Source: an uncultured Actinomycetes bacterium
Lineage (GTDB): Bacteria > Actinomycetota > Actinomycetes > Nanopelagicales > Nanopelagicaceae
NCBI GenBank assembly: GCA_903893085.1
Contig: CAITKS010000118.1
Span: forward strand, 1-16,007
DNA length: 16,007 nucleotides
Direction of reading: 5' to 3'
The notes under the pieces are model-generated. The model had not been told where the DNA came from, ran no database searches, and saw only the letters and a program-made list of their open reading frames with translations. Positions 7,765-15,257 of this stretch are shown one piece after another. Positions within the stretch are counted from its first letter, which is position 1. Every line of letters starts with the position of its first letter. The position numbers and the translations under genes are program-made.

Positions 7765-8136
7765 ATGGTTACAGGTCCAGGTGGAGTTGCAACAATTATC
7801 GCCGCATGTTCACTGTTGGTCATTGCAATTGCAATTTCTTACGCCGTTATTCGCATCGGACGTTTGATTGATGAAGCCAAGAGCTCGCTAAAAGTCTTAA
7901 CCGATGAAGCAGCGCCGTTGATTCACGAATCAACTCGCACCGTTGAATTGGTAAATAGCCCTCTGGAAAGTTTCGCCAGAATCACCAAAAACGTCGAAGA
8001 TGTAACAACCAAAGTTGCGGATGCAACGACGGGATTTATGGATAAGAGTGGACCGGCGGTCAAAGTTGCAGGCGCTCTAATAACTGCAGCAAATATGAGC
8101 AAAGCCCGCTCGAAAAAGAAGAAGAAGGCGGAGTGA
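7765..8136 (+). CDS. DUF948 family membrane-anchored protein
   Basis: This is a 123-residue protein with a single N-terminal hydrophobic segment (about residues 8-31, TIIAACSLLVIAIAISYAVI). A helical amphipathic domain with several Thr/Val/Asp-rich heptad-like stretches follows, and the tail ends in a run of lysines (KKKKK). This architecture matches the DUF948 family, which in actinobacteria lies immediately before alaS. The function is unknown. The likely topology is a membrane anchor with the helical region on one side and a basic, probably cytoplasmic, end. The ATG at 7765 was chosen over the GTG at 7756 because the Shine-Dalgarno site covers the GTG. The stop is 9 bases before the GTG start of alaS, so the two are almost certainly co-transcribed. 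rarA and rpsD, often found just upstream in relatives, are absent. Confidence 0.85.
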   Translation: MVTGPGGVATIIAACSLLVIAIAISYAVIRIGRLIDEAKSSLKVLTDEAAPLIHESTRTVELVNSPLESFARITKNVEDVTTKVADATTGFMDKSGPAVKVAGALITAANMSKARSKKKKKAE

Positions 8137-8145
8137 CCTTAAACA

Positions 8146-10821
8146 GTGGAATCCGCCGAGATCCGTTCGCGCTGGCTGCGCTTCTTTGAAAGTGATAACC
8201 GCGAAGGTTTAACTCACACTGTAGTTCCGTCGGCATCGCTTATTGCCGATGATCCAAATCTTCTTCTGGTTAATGCCGGAATGGTTCCTTTTAAACCCTA
8301 CTTTTTAGGCGAAGTAACCCCACCATTTAAACGCGCAACTTCCGTTCAAAAATGTGTGCGCACTCTCGATATTGATGAAGTTGGCAAGACAACCCGGCAT
8401 GCATCTTTCTTCCAGATGTGTGGAAACTTTTCATTCGGTGATTATTTCAAAGAGGGAGCGATCGCTCTTGCTTGGGATTTGCTAACAAGGCCAATTGCCG
8501 ATGGTGGATATGGATTTCCAGAAGAAAAATTGTGGGTCACGGTCTATTTGACCGATGATGAAGCTGCGGATATTTGGCATAAGAAAATAGGAATTCCAAA
8601 AGAACGAATTCAACGACGCGACATGGCGGATAACTTCTGGTCAATGGGCGTTCCTGGTCCGTGCGGACCTTGTTCTGAGATTTATTACGATCGCGGCCCT
8701 GCATACGGTATCGATGGCGGACCTATCGCTGATGAGAATAGATATCTTGAGATTTGGAACTTAGTATTTATGCAGAACGAACGAGGAGCCGGCGGTGGAA
8801 AAGATGGATACCCAATTCTCGGGGAACTTCCGGCCAAAAGTATTGATACTGGACTCGGTCTAGAACGTACAGCTGCGCTGTTGCAAGGTGTTGAAAATAT
8901 CTACGAGATTGACACCACAATGCAGATTTTATCGAAGGCGATGGATTTATCAGGAGTTAAGTACGGCAAAGATGAAAAAACCGATGTTTCACTGCGAGTT
9001 ATTGCAGATCACGCAAGAACCTCAGCGATGCTTATCGGGGACGGTGTAACTCCGGGAAATGAAGGTCGTGGTTACGTTTTGCGTCGCATGATGCGCAGAA
9101 CAATTCGTAACATGCGCTTGCTTGGAACTAACGATCCAATAATGTCTGAGCTAACCCTTGCTGCCATCGGTGCCATGGGACCTCAATATCCAGAACTTGT
9201 TTCAGATAAAAAGCGCATATTGGCGGTTTCAGTTTCAGAGGAAGAGTCTTTCTTGCAGACTCTAAAGAGCGGCACTCAGATATTTGACCTTGCATCTTCT
9301 GAATTAAAAAGTAAAAAGGTAAAAGTTTTACCTGGAGAAGAAGTATTTAAGCTCCATGACACATACGGATTCCCATTTGATTTAACCCTTGAAATGGCTC
9401 GGGAACAAGGCTTAGAAGTTGATGAAGTTGGATTCACTCGCTTAATGAAAGAGCAGCGCGATCGAGCAAAGGCTGACGCTAAGGCGAAGAAGAGCGGCCA
9501 TACGGATTTAACTGAGTATAAGAAGATCGCCGACTCGCACGGTGCAACTGAGTTTGTTGGGTATTCACACCTATCAGCAGAATCTAAAATTAATGGAATC
9601 CTCCTTGACGGGTTAAGTGTAAAGAGTGCGAACGCGGGCGATGATGTCGAGATCGTTCTAGATAGAACTCCCTTCTATGCCGAAGGAGGTGGCCAATTAG
9701 CAGATGGTGGCCTAATAACTTTGGGCAATGGCGCAGTGATCGAGATTGACGATGTACAAAGTCCCGTCACTGGACTTTCTGTTCACCGAGGACGTGTGAT
9801 TTCTGGTTCGGCAAGTGTGGGAGATGGCGCGCTAGCGCAGATTGATCATGAACGTCGCAACGCGATTTCGCGCGCCCACACTGCTACGCATATGGTTCAT
9901 AAAGCTTTTCGTGAAATTCTTGGTGAGACTGCCACGCAAGCAGGATCGGAAAACTCACCTGGTCGCTTCCGTTTTGATTTTCCAGCAACCGGCGCACTCT
10001 CACCAGGCGTGCTCGATGAAGTTGAATCACGTGTAAATACTTTGCTGCTAGATAACCTTGAAGTTAACGCCGAAGTAATGTCTCAAGACGAGGCTAAGAA
10101 ACTCGGAGCGATGGCTCTATTCGGTGAAAAATATGGAGATCGCGTTCGAGTAGTCAGCGTTGGCGATTGGGCGCGTGAACTTTGCGGCGGAACCCACGTT
10201 GCTCGTTCAGGCCAACTAGGAATCATAAAATTGCTCAGTGAATCGTCAATCGGAGCTGGCGTTCGACGTGTTGAAGCTGTTGTTGGTGTAGATGCCTATC
10301 GCTTTTTGGCGCGCGAACACATTCTTCTAAATTCTTTAACAGCGTTGATAAAAGGTTCTCGTGCCGAAGAGCTTCCCGAACGAATATCAGAACTCCTGTC
10401 CAAAATGAAAGAGATTGAGAAGGAGTTGGCGGCGCTGCGCTCTGCATCAGCAATGTCTGATCTTTCAGCCGTTGCCTCGACAGCAAAGAATTTGGCTGGA
10501 ACAAGTGTCATCCTGACCAAGATCGCAGATGGAATCGTGGTTGATGATTTACGAAAGATCGCTCTTGATCTTCGCAATCGAAATGCGGATTCGGTTGTTG
10601 GCTTGATAAGCATCTGTGACGGAAAACCGGTCTTAGTTGTTGCTGTAAGTGATGCTGCCCGCGCTAAGGGATTTAAAGCAGGCGCGCTCGTCAAGATTGC
10701 TTCAACGGTTTTGGGCGGTGGTGGTGGCGGTAAAGATGATTTTGCACAAGGTGGTGGAACCTCTTTAACCGAAATCGATGCCGCCTTGAATGCCATAGAG
10801 CACGCGCTTTCAGGAAAGTAA
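8146..10821 (+). CDS. alaS: Alanine--tRNA ligase with editing domain
   Basis: The product charges tRNA-Ala and proofreads mischarged Ser- and Gly-tRNA-Ala. It is 891 residues, full length for bacterial AlaRS. The N-terminal class II catalytic domain shows [15 protein letters not shown], the CVRTxDI block and [17 protein letters not shown]. The editing domain carries its zinc ligands intact: HTATH (His578, His582) and CGGTH (Cys680, His684). The C-terminal C-Ala domain ends with the glycine-rich [17 protein letters not shown] block that is usual in the family. The start is GTG at 8146: it gives the expected N-terminus ([15 protein letters not shown]), and the next in-frame ATG would delete about 45 essential residues. 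GGAG about 12 bases upstream, inside the end of the DUF948 gene, is the likely Shine-Dalgarno. The stop TAA shares one base with the ruvX ATG. Confidence 0.98.
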   Translation: MESAEIRSRWLRFFESDNREGLTHTVVPSASLIADDPNLLLVNAGMVPFKPYFLGEVTPPFKRATSVQKCVRTLDIDEVGKTTRHASFFQMCGNFSFGDYFKEGAIALAWDLLTRPIADGGYGFPEEKLWVTVYLTDDEAADIWHKKIGIPKERIQRRDMADNFWSMGVPGPCGPCSEIYYDRGPAYGIDGGPIADENRYLEIWNLVFMQNERGAGGGKDGYPILGELPAKSIDTGLGLERTAALLQGVENIYEIDTTMQILSKAMDLSGVKYGKDEKTDVSLRVIADHARTSAMLIGDGVTPGNEGRGYVLRRMMRRTIRNMRLLGTNDPIMSELTLAAIGAMGPQYPELVSDKKRILAVSVSEEESFLQTLKSGTQIFDLASSELKSKKVKVLPGEEVFKLHDTYGFPFDLTLEMAREQGLEVDEVGFTRLMKEQRDRAKADAKAKKSGHTDLTEYKKIADSHGATEFVGYSHLSAESKINGILLDGLSVKSANAGDDVEIVLDRTPFYAEGGGQLADGGLITLGNGAVIEIDDVQSPVTGLSVHRGRVISGSASVGDGALAQIDHERRNAISRAHTATHMVHKAFREILGETATQAGSENSPGRFRFDFPATGALSPGVLDEVESRVNTLLLDNLEVNAEVMSQDEAKKLGAMALFGEKYGDRVRVVSVGDWARELCGGTHVARSGQLGIIKLLSESSIGAGVRRVEAVVGVDAYRFLAREHILLNSLTALIKGSRAEELPERISELLSKMKEIEKELAALRSASAMSDLSAVASTAKNLAGTSVILTKIADGIVVDDLRKIALDLRNRNADSVVGLISICDGKPVLVVAVSDAARAKGFKAGALVKIASTVLGGGGGGKDDFAQGGGTSLTEIDAALNAIEHALSGK

Positions 10822-11243
10822 TGTCACGCATCGGCCGACGGATCGCATTTGATTACGGAGATGTACGAATTGGTGTTGCAGTTTGTGATCCTGACGGAAT
10901 TCTGGCCACTCCCTTAGAAACACTTGCGAGCAAAGATCCAGGAATTAAGAAGCAAATCGCACTGCTAATCGATGAGTATGAGCCTGTTAAATTCTATGTC
11001 GGGCAACCAAAACTACTCAGTGGCCAAGAGGGAACTGCTGTTACAAAAGTGCTCGCATTTACACAGATGCTAACCGAGGGATTTGATATTCCAGTTGTAT
11101 TGGTTGATGAACGACTTTCAACAGTTTCAGCGTCTAAACAACTTCGTGAAGCTGGCGTAACCGCAAAGGACGCTCGTTCGGTAATCGATGCCGCGGCAGC
11201 TGTTGCAATTCTCGAACAAGGATTGGCAAATGAGCGTAAATAG
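10821..11243 (+). CDS. ruvX: RuvX/YqgF family nuclease (putative Holliday junction resolvase)
   Basis: The product is a 140-residue RNase H-fold protein of the YqgF/RuvX family, proposed to resolve Holliday junctions and, in E. coli, linked to 16S rRNA 5'-end processing. Which role dominates here cannot be told. The acidic catalytic set is complete: Asp11 in AFDYGDVRIGVAV, Glu97 in VDERLST, and Asp123 in VIDAAAAVAIL. The GQPKLLSGQEG loop in the middle corresponds to the family's GLPxxxxGxxG segment, with Gln in place of the usual Leu. Its ATG overlaps the alaS stop by one base (TAATG), which favours re-initiation after alaS. Its own 3' end overlaps mltG by 14 bases. alaS-ruvX-mltG is a conserved actinobacterial and firmicute order. 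Confidence 0.93.
   Translation: MSRIGRRIAFDYGDVRIGVAVCDPDGILATPLETLASKDPGIKKQIALLIDEYEPVKFYVGQPKLLSGQEGTAVTKVLAFTQMLTEGFDIPVVLVDERLSTVSASKQLREAGVTAKDARSVIDAAAAVAILEQGLANERK
11218..11222 (+). promoter_or_regulatory. Shine-Dalgarno site that decides the mltG start
   Basis: AAGGA lies 7 bases before the ATG at 11230, inside the 3' end of ruvX. It supports 11230 over the farther-upstream in-frame start at 11188. Confidence 0.6.
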
Positions 11244-12264
11244 AAGGTCATCACTGAGGGTCATCGCAGCTCTATCTGCGGTATTTGTTTTTACTGGGGG
11301 AGTGCATCAACTTAGGTCAGGAGTTAGTGCAGCGCCTGATTTTTCCTGCACGTCAAATGCAACGGATGAGGTTTCAATTGCAGTAGATAAGGGTGAAACT
11401 GGTTCCGATATTGCACTAAAACTTTATGAAGCAGGAGTAACTAAGTCAAGTTCCTCATTCTTTCGCTTAGCGGTATCAGATAAAAGATCAACCATGATCG
11501 CTCCCGGTGCGCATATTTTGAACAAAGAGATTTGTGCTGCAGATGCCTTGGATCAACTGTTAGACCCAAAGAGAATTTCCGGACTGATAAACGTATTTGA
11601 AGGCGCATGGAATTCTGAAATATTCGCATCCATGGTGGTATCCGGATTTAAAGAAAAAGATATTGCAAACGCACTTAAACAGATAAATCTGCCCTCGGGA
11701 TTTACGATGTTAGAGGGTCTGCTGTTCCCAGCTCAATACTCTTTTGCGAAAAATACAAGCGCACAAGAAGCTTTACAAACTATGGTCGACCGAGCGCTAA
11801 GTGATTTATCAAAGAGTGGGGTTGATAGAGGATCCGGAAAATACAGCGCACAGCAGTTGGTGACTATGGCCTCAATCGTTCAAGCAGAAGGCAACACTCA
11901 AGATTTTTCGAAGATTGCAAGAGTCATTCGCAACCGCCTAGAAAAAGGCATGCCACTTCAAATGGACTCGACGGTTCATTATGTGAAGAAAGTCAGGGGT
12001 AAAATCTTTCTAAGTACTAAATCAACACTTTTGAAATCCGAATACAACACATACAAAAATTACGGTCTTCCCCCTGGACCTATAGGTAATCCTGGGTACG
12101 ACGCACTTTTGGCTGCGGCCAATCCTGCAGTTGGTGATTGGATTTATTTCATAACCGTGGCGCCCGGTGATACCCGATTTACTTCTTCTAACGAGCAATT
12201 TTCGGCCTGGAAGATAGAATATAAAAAGAATTTACGCGCAGGGCTATTTGGGAGTTCAAAATGA
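11230..12264 (+). CDS. mltG: Endolytic peptidoglycan transglycosylase MltG (YceG-like)
   Basis: The product is a membrane-anchored lytic transglycosylase that cuts nascent glycan strands and is thought to set or terminate their length. It is 344 residues. A basic N-terminus (SVNRRSSLR) and one hydrophobic segment at about residues 9-25 act as a signal anchor, leaving the rest outside the membrane. A small LysM-like subdomain follows (about 45-100: VSIAVDKGETGSDIALKLYEAGV), then the YceG catalytic domain. That domain shows ASIVQAEG (216-222 region), RNRLEKGMPLQMDSTVHY, and the conserved YNTYKNYGLPPGPIGNPG. In many homologues the first motif reads E-x-E; here it is Q218-A-E220, so the second acidic residue is kept. 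The chosen ATG has AAGGA 7 bases upstream; a start at 11188 would lengthen the cytoplasmic end by 14 residues. It overlaps aroE by ATGA. Confidence 0.93.
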   Translation: MSVNRRSSLRVIAALSAVFVFTGGVHQLRSGVSAAPDFSCTSNATDEVSIAVDKGETGSDIALKLYEAGVTKSSSSFFRLAVSDKRSTMIAPGAHILNKEICAADALDQLLDPKRISGLINVFEGAWNSEIFASMVVSGFKEKDIANALKQINLPSGFTMLEGLLFPAQYSFAKNTSAQEALQTMVDRALSDLSKSGVDRGSGKYSAQQLVTMASIVQAEGNTQDFSKIARVIRNRLEKGMPLQMDSTVHYVKKVRGKIFLSTKSTLLKSEYNTYKNYGLPPGPIGNPGYDALLAAANPAVGDWIYFITVAPGDTRFTSSNEQFSAWKIEYKKNLRAGLFGSSK

Positions 12265-13082
12265 GTGCAATGAAGTTAAAGGGTGCCGTGCTCGGTTACC
12301 CAATAGAACATTCCCTCTCGCCCCTCATGCACCAGACCGCCTTTAAACTTTTGGGAATTGATGGAGATTATTCGGCAATAGAGGTAAAAGGCGGAGCGCT
12401 TCAAAAGTTCCTCGAGGACAATGGTGCAGATTATGACTACCTATCGCTAACAATGCCGCTAAAAGAAGAAGCGCTCGAATTAAAAATTCCAATAGAGATA
12501 GATGAATTAGGTACACGCATACAGTCTTTAAACACCTTGGTTAATCGAGATGGGCGCTGGTCAGCAACCAGTACCGATGGGTCAGGGTTTCGCAAAGCTT
12601 TAGCCAACGCTGGGTTTGATCATTTTGATAAAGTTTTAATTCTTGGTGCCGGCGGAACTGCACGAGCGGTAGCTGGGGCCTTAGATGAAATCGCTGACTC
12701 AGTTGATGTGATGCGGCGAAGTGTGCGACGCAGTCCAGCCATAGCTTCCTGTTTCACTAAAATTGAGTGTGATTTCCTAGACTGGAATGATCAAATCGAT
12801 CTTCGTAAATATGATCTGGTTGTTAACACAACACCTTCAGGTGCGGCCGACCTAGTCGCTGAAAACTTAGCAACCCAGTTAAACGGCGTCCTATTCGATG
12901 TTCTTTACAAGCCTTGGCCCACACTTTTGGCTCGCAGGTGGGGCGATGCGGGAGGACAAACAATCAGCGGTTTAGAACTTCTCCTTTACCAAGGTATCGA
13001 TCAATTAAACATAGTCAGCCCGATGGGTGGCCAGTTAATTGATAAGGATCTTCGTAAGGCGTTATTAAACGCAGTGAAATAA
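12261..13082 (+). CDS. aroE: Shikimate dehydrogenase
   Basis: The product reduces 3-dehydroshikimate to shikimate with NADPH, the fourth step of the shikimate pathway. It is 273 residues, typical for AroE. The substrate-binding N-terminal domain has the SLSP motif (18-21), and TMPLK (64-68) carries the conserved catalytic Lys68. Asn91 (in LNTLV) and Asp106 (in STDGSGF) complete the usual site. The Rossmann domain begins with GAGGTARA at 129-136. Further family blocks are NTTPSG, DVLYKPWPTLLA and GLELLLYQG. The family's usual Asn-Val-Thr before the catalytic loop reads Ser-Leu-Thr here, a mild substitution. The start overlaps the mltG stop (ATGA), so translation is coupled. A 47-base gap separates it from the prepilin peptidase gene. 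Confidence 0.95.
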   Translation: MSAMKLKGAVLGYPIEHSLSPLMHQTAFKLLGIDGDYSAIEVKGGALQKFLEDNGADYDYLSLTMPLKEEALELKIPIEIDELGTRIQSLNTLVNRDGRWSATSTDGSGFRKALANAGFDHFDKVLILGAGGTARAVAGALDEIADSVDVMRRSVRRSPAIASCFTKIECDFLDWNDQIDLRKYDLVVNTTPSGAADLVAENLATQLNGVLFDVLYKPWPTLLARRWGDAGGQTISGLELLLYQGIDQLNIVSPMGGQLIDKDLRKALLNAVK

Positions 13083-13129
13083 TCCACAGGCAGTAAAGCC
13101 TCCCTCGTTGGGCCGATTACTCTCCTTTG
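13083..13129 (+). promoter_or_regulatory. Candidate leaderless promoter for the prepilin peptidase gene
   Basis: This 47-base gap contains TACTCT at 13118-13123, a TANNNT-type -10 box ending 6 bases before the ATG at 13130. With the usual -10 to start-site distance, transcription would begin on or next to the A of that ATG, giving a leaderless message. That fits the lack of any Shine-Dalgarno sequence. No good -35 is visible. Two very small inverted repeats (AGGC/GCCT around 13088-13101 and CCC/GGG around 13102-13112) are too weak to call a terminator. Confidence 0.35.
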
Positions 13130-13528
13130 ATGTTCCTTGCACTTATTGCCATCTCTTCATACATATGTGTTGTAGATATAAAAAGCCATCTCATTAGCAA
13201 TCGCGCTCTTGTCTGTGCCACTCTTACTTTTCTTTCTTTAAGTGCACTGACGCAATGGCATGTGCATCCTCTCACCGGGCTACTTGTTATCTTGGTTGCC
13301 CCGTTAATTTTGATGCTGGGTATCGGTGCGGGCGATGTAAAATTGCTGATATTACTTACCTTCTTTTTCATTCCTTTTTCCTGGCAAGTCGGTACTGAAT
13401 TCTTACTCTCTTTTTCCTTCATTTGCCTTGCTCTATTGGCCGAACGATTGGTCAGATCTCATTCCCTAGCGGGATCTATTGCATTGGCGCCCGCAATATG
13501 TGGCGCGGTAATTTGGTGCGCAAGATAA
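13130..13528 (+). CDS. Minimal A24 prepilin peptidase (TadV/CpaA-like)
   Basis: This is a very hydrophobic 132-residue membrane protein with about four or five predicted membrane segments. It carries both aspartates of the A24 aspartic peptidases: Asp16 in [11 protein letters not shown] (family D-x-(K/R)-x-x-x-I-x-N) and Asp69 in GxGDxKLL (GAGDVKLL, 66-73). The C-terminal [11 protein letters not shown] resembles the family's PFGPFLAxGA block. It lacks the N-terminal methylation domain of PilD, so it is the short TadV/CpaA/FppA type, which cleaves the leader peptides of type IV or Flp pilins at the membrane. No pilin or assembly gene is in the window, so its substrate must be elsewhere. Such a peptidase between aroE and aroC is known in other actinobacteria. 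The ATG at 13130 was preferred to the TTG one codon before it. No Shine-Dalgarno is visible. Confidence 0.85.
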   Translation: MFLALIAISSYICVVDIKSHLISNRALVCATLTFLSLSALTQWHVHPLTGLLVILVAPLILMLGIGAGDVKLLILLTFFFIPFSWQVGTEFLLSFSFICLALLAERLVRSHSLAGSIALAPAICGAVIWCAR

Positions 13529-13538
13529 CGCCGGGATC

Positions 13539-13547
13539 TGCGACAAT
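13539..13547 (+). promoter_or_regulatory. Candidate extended -10 promoter for leaderless aroC
   Basis: TGC directly followed by GACAAT forms an extended -10 (TGn plus a hexamer matching TATAAT at four of six positions). It ends 6 bases before the aroC ATG at 13554. That distance would put the transcription start on the start codon. No Shine-Dalgarno precedes aroC, in agreement with a leaderless message. It is inferred by eye and not supported by a -35. Confidence 0.4.
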
Positions 13548-13553
13548 AGGCCA

Positions 13554-14735
13554 ATGCGTTGGCTCACAGCAGGAGAATCTCACGGACAAGCTCTTTCGGC
13601 GATCATCGAGGGAATCCCAGCAAGCGTTCATCTAACTTCCAAAGATATTGATTTCCATCTCGCGCGCCGACGTCTGGGATTTGGTCGCGGTGCTCGTCAA
13701 AATTTTGAGGCAGATAAAATTACGATCTTGGGTGGCATTCGCTTAGGCCTGACGCAAGGTGGACCCATTTCGATTCAAGTGGGAAATTCTGAATGGCCAA
13801 AATGGGAAAAAGTGATGTCCGCTGATCCCGTTCCAAATGAAGAGATAAAAGATTTAGCACGCAATGCACCATTGACTAGACCACGTCCAGGCCATGCCGA
13901 CATGGTTGGAATGCAAAAATATGATTTCGATGATGCTCGACCAATTCTTGAGCGAGCAAGTGCCCGCGAAACAGCATCACGCGTTGCGTTAGGCGCAGTG
14001 GCTCGTGCGTTTCTAGAGCAAAGTGTTGGAATCACAATTTTGAGCCATGTTGTTTCTATTGGTCAGGTACGAATTCCGGAAGGAACGTCTCTGCCCGCGC
14101 CGACAGATATGCAGCGAATTGATGCCGACCCGGTTCGTTGTGCAGATCCGGCAACTAGTGCGCTAATGATTTCCGAGATTGAATCGGCTCACTCTGATGG
14201 TGACACGCTTGGTGGAGTTTGCGAAGTATTGGCGTACAACCTGCCACCGGGACTTGGTTCTCACGTTCATTGGGATCGCCGCCTTGATGCCAAACTCGCA
14301 GGGGCAATGATGGGAATTCAAGCGATCAAGGGCGTTGAAATTGGAGATGGTTTTCTCACAGCAACGCGTCGTGGATCAGTTGCACACGATGAAATTGAAC
14401 GTGGAAGCGATGGACTTATTTCACGTCGCACAGACCGTGCTGGTGGAACCGAAGGCGGAATGTCTAATGGAGAAATTCTGCGCGTGAGCGTTGCCATGAA
14501 GCCAATCTCAACTGTTCCAAAAGCTTTAGACACAATTGATGTCAAAACTGGTGAGGCAGCAAAGGCGATTAATCAGCGTTCTGATGTCTGTGCCGTACCT
14601 GCTGCAGGTGTAGTCGCAGAAGCTATGGCAGCACTCGTTCTAGCCGAGGCGGTTCTTGAGAAATTCGGAGGCGATAGCGTTTCTGAAACTCGTCGTAACT
14701 ACGAGTCTTACATGGCAAACTTGCGTTTCAAGTAG
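13554..14735 (+). CDS. aroC: Chorismate synthase
   Basis: The product converts 5-enolpyruvylshikimate-3-phosphate to chorismate, the last shikimate-pathway step and the branch point to aromatic amino acids and folate, using reduced FMN. It is 393 residues, in the normal range. Signature blocks: [14 protein letters not shown] at the N-terminus (catalytic-site His10), [22 protein letters not shown] (second conserved His114), the [10 protein letters not shown] motif from Arg134, HSDGDTLGG from His213, and [12 protein letters not shown]. All look intact. There is no Shine-Dalgarno, and the upstream sequence suggests a leaderless start. The preceding prepilin peptidase gene ends 25 bases upstream and aroK starts 6 bases downstream, so aroC-aroK-aroB read as one transcript. 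Confidence 0.98.
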   Translation: MRWLTAGESHGQALSAIIEGIPASVHLTSKDIDFHLARRRLGFGRGARQNFEADKITILGGIRLGLTQGGPISIQVGNSEWPKWEKVMSADPVPNEEIKDLARNAPLTRPRPGHADMVGMQKYDFDDARPILERASARETASRVALGAVARAFLEQSVGITILSHVVSIGQVRIPEGTSLPAPTDMQRIDADPVRCADPATSALMISEIESAHSDGDTLGGVCEVLAYNLPPGLGSHVHWDRRLDAKLAGAMMGIQAIKGVEIGDGFLTATRRGSVAHDEIERGSDGLISRRTDRAGGTEGGMSNGEILRVSVAMKPISTVPKALDTIDVKTGEAAKAINQRSDVCAVPAAGVVAEAMAALVLAEAVLEKFGGDSVSETRRNYESYMANLRFK

Positions 14736-14741
14736 TCCAAT

Positions 14742-15257
14742 ATGAGTAAATCTATTGTTTTAATTGGTCCACCTGGTGCAGGTAAAAGTACTATCGGAAA
14801 GCAACTTGCGCGGAGCCTAAATAGTTCGTTCACTGACACTGATGACCTTATTGAATCGCAAACCGGTTCAACAATCTCTCAAATCTTTATTGACCAAGGC
14901 GAACCTTGGTTTCGCAAGTTGGAGGAAGAAGTAGTTTTAAAGGCAATTACGGATATTGACGGAGTCCTCTCACTTGGTGGGGGAGCGCCGTTATCTCAAA
15001 GCGCCCAGGAAAAAATCAGAACCATTTCAAGCCCCGTTATCTTTCTTGATGTCTCTCTTGCAACGGCAGCTCCGCGAGTTGGTTTTAATCGCGATCGCCC
15101 GCTTCTGCTCAGTAATCCACGGGCTGCCTGGCAAGAACTTATGGATAAGCGCCGACCAATTTATGAATCACTTGCAACGCAAATAGTTTCGGTCGACGGC
15201 CTGTCGCCAAAAGAAGTTGTAGCGAAAATTGTGGAAGTCGTTGGTGAATCAGCATGA
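14742..15257 (+). CDS. aroK: Shikimate kinase
   Basis: The product phosphorylates shikimate to shikimate-3-phosphate with ATP. It is 171 residues. The P-loop is GPPGAGKST (9-17). The shikimate-binding and catalytic residues fall at positions matching characterised AroK proteins: Asp32 and Asp34 in DTDD, Arg58 in EPWFRKLEEE, the GGG turn at 79-81, lid Arg117 in NRDRPLL, and the Arg137-Arg138 pair near the C-terminus. It therefore appears fully active. No Shine-Dalgarno is visible. The start lies 6 bases after the aroC stop, so translation probably depends on re-initiation. The stop overlaps the aroB start by ATGA. Confidence 0.97.
   Translation: MSKSIVLIGPPGAGKSTIGKQLARSLNSSFTDTDDLIESQTGSTISQIFIDQGEPWFRKLEEEVVLKAITDIDGVLSLGGGAPLSQSAQEKIRTISSPVIFLDVSLATAAPRVGFNRDRPLLLSNPRAAWQELMDKRRPIYESLATQIVSVDGLSPKEVVAKIVEVVGESA

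Noticed and set aside
10711..10760. Glycine-codon repeat (GGTGGT-like) that looks like a microsatellite.
   Set aside because: It encodes the conserved glycine-rich block of the AlaRS C-Ala domain, so it is ordinary coding sequence.
10296..10796. A 166-codon open frame on the minus strand inside alaS.
   Set aside because: It lies entirely within the AlaRS C-terminal region, its protein shows no recognisable domain, and its length follows from the codon bias of the plus-strand gene.
11188..11229. Longer start for mltG, 14 codons upstream.
   Set aside because: It deepens the overlap with ruvX to 56 bases and has no good ribosome binding site, whereas the ATG at 11230 has AAGGA at 7 bases.
13117..13422. 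A 101-codon minus-strand frame opposite the prepilin peptidase gene, Lys-rich at its start.
   Set aside because: The plus-strand frame has both catalytic aspartate motifs and membrane segments; the antisense product is a charged low-complexity shadow of a hydrophobic protein.
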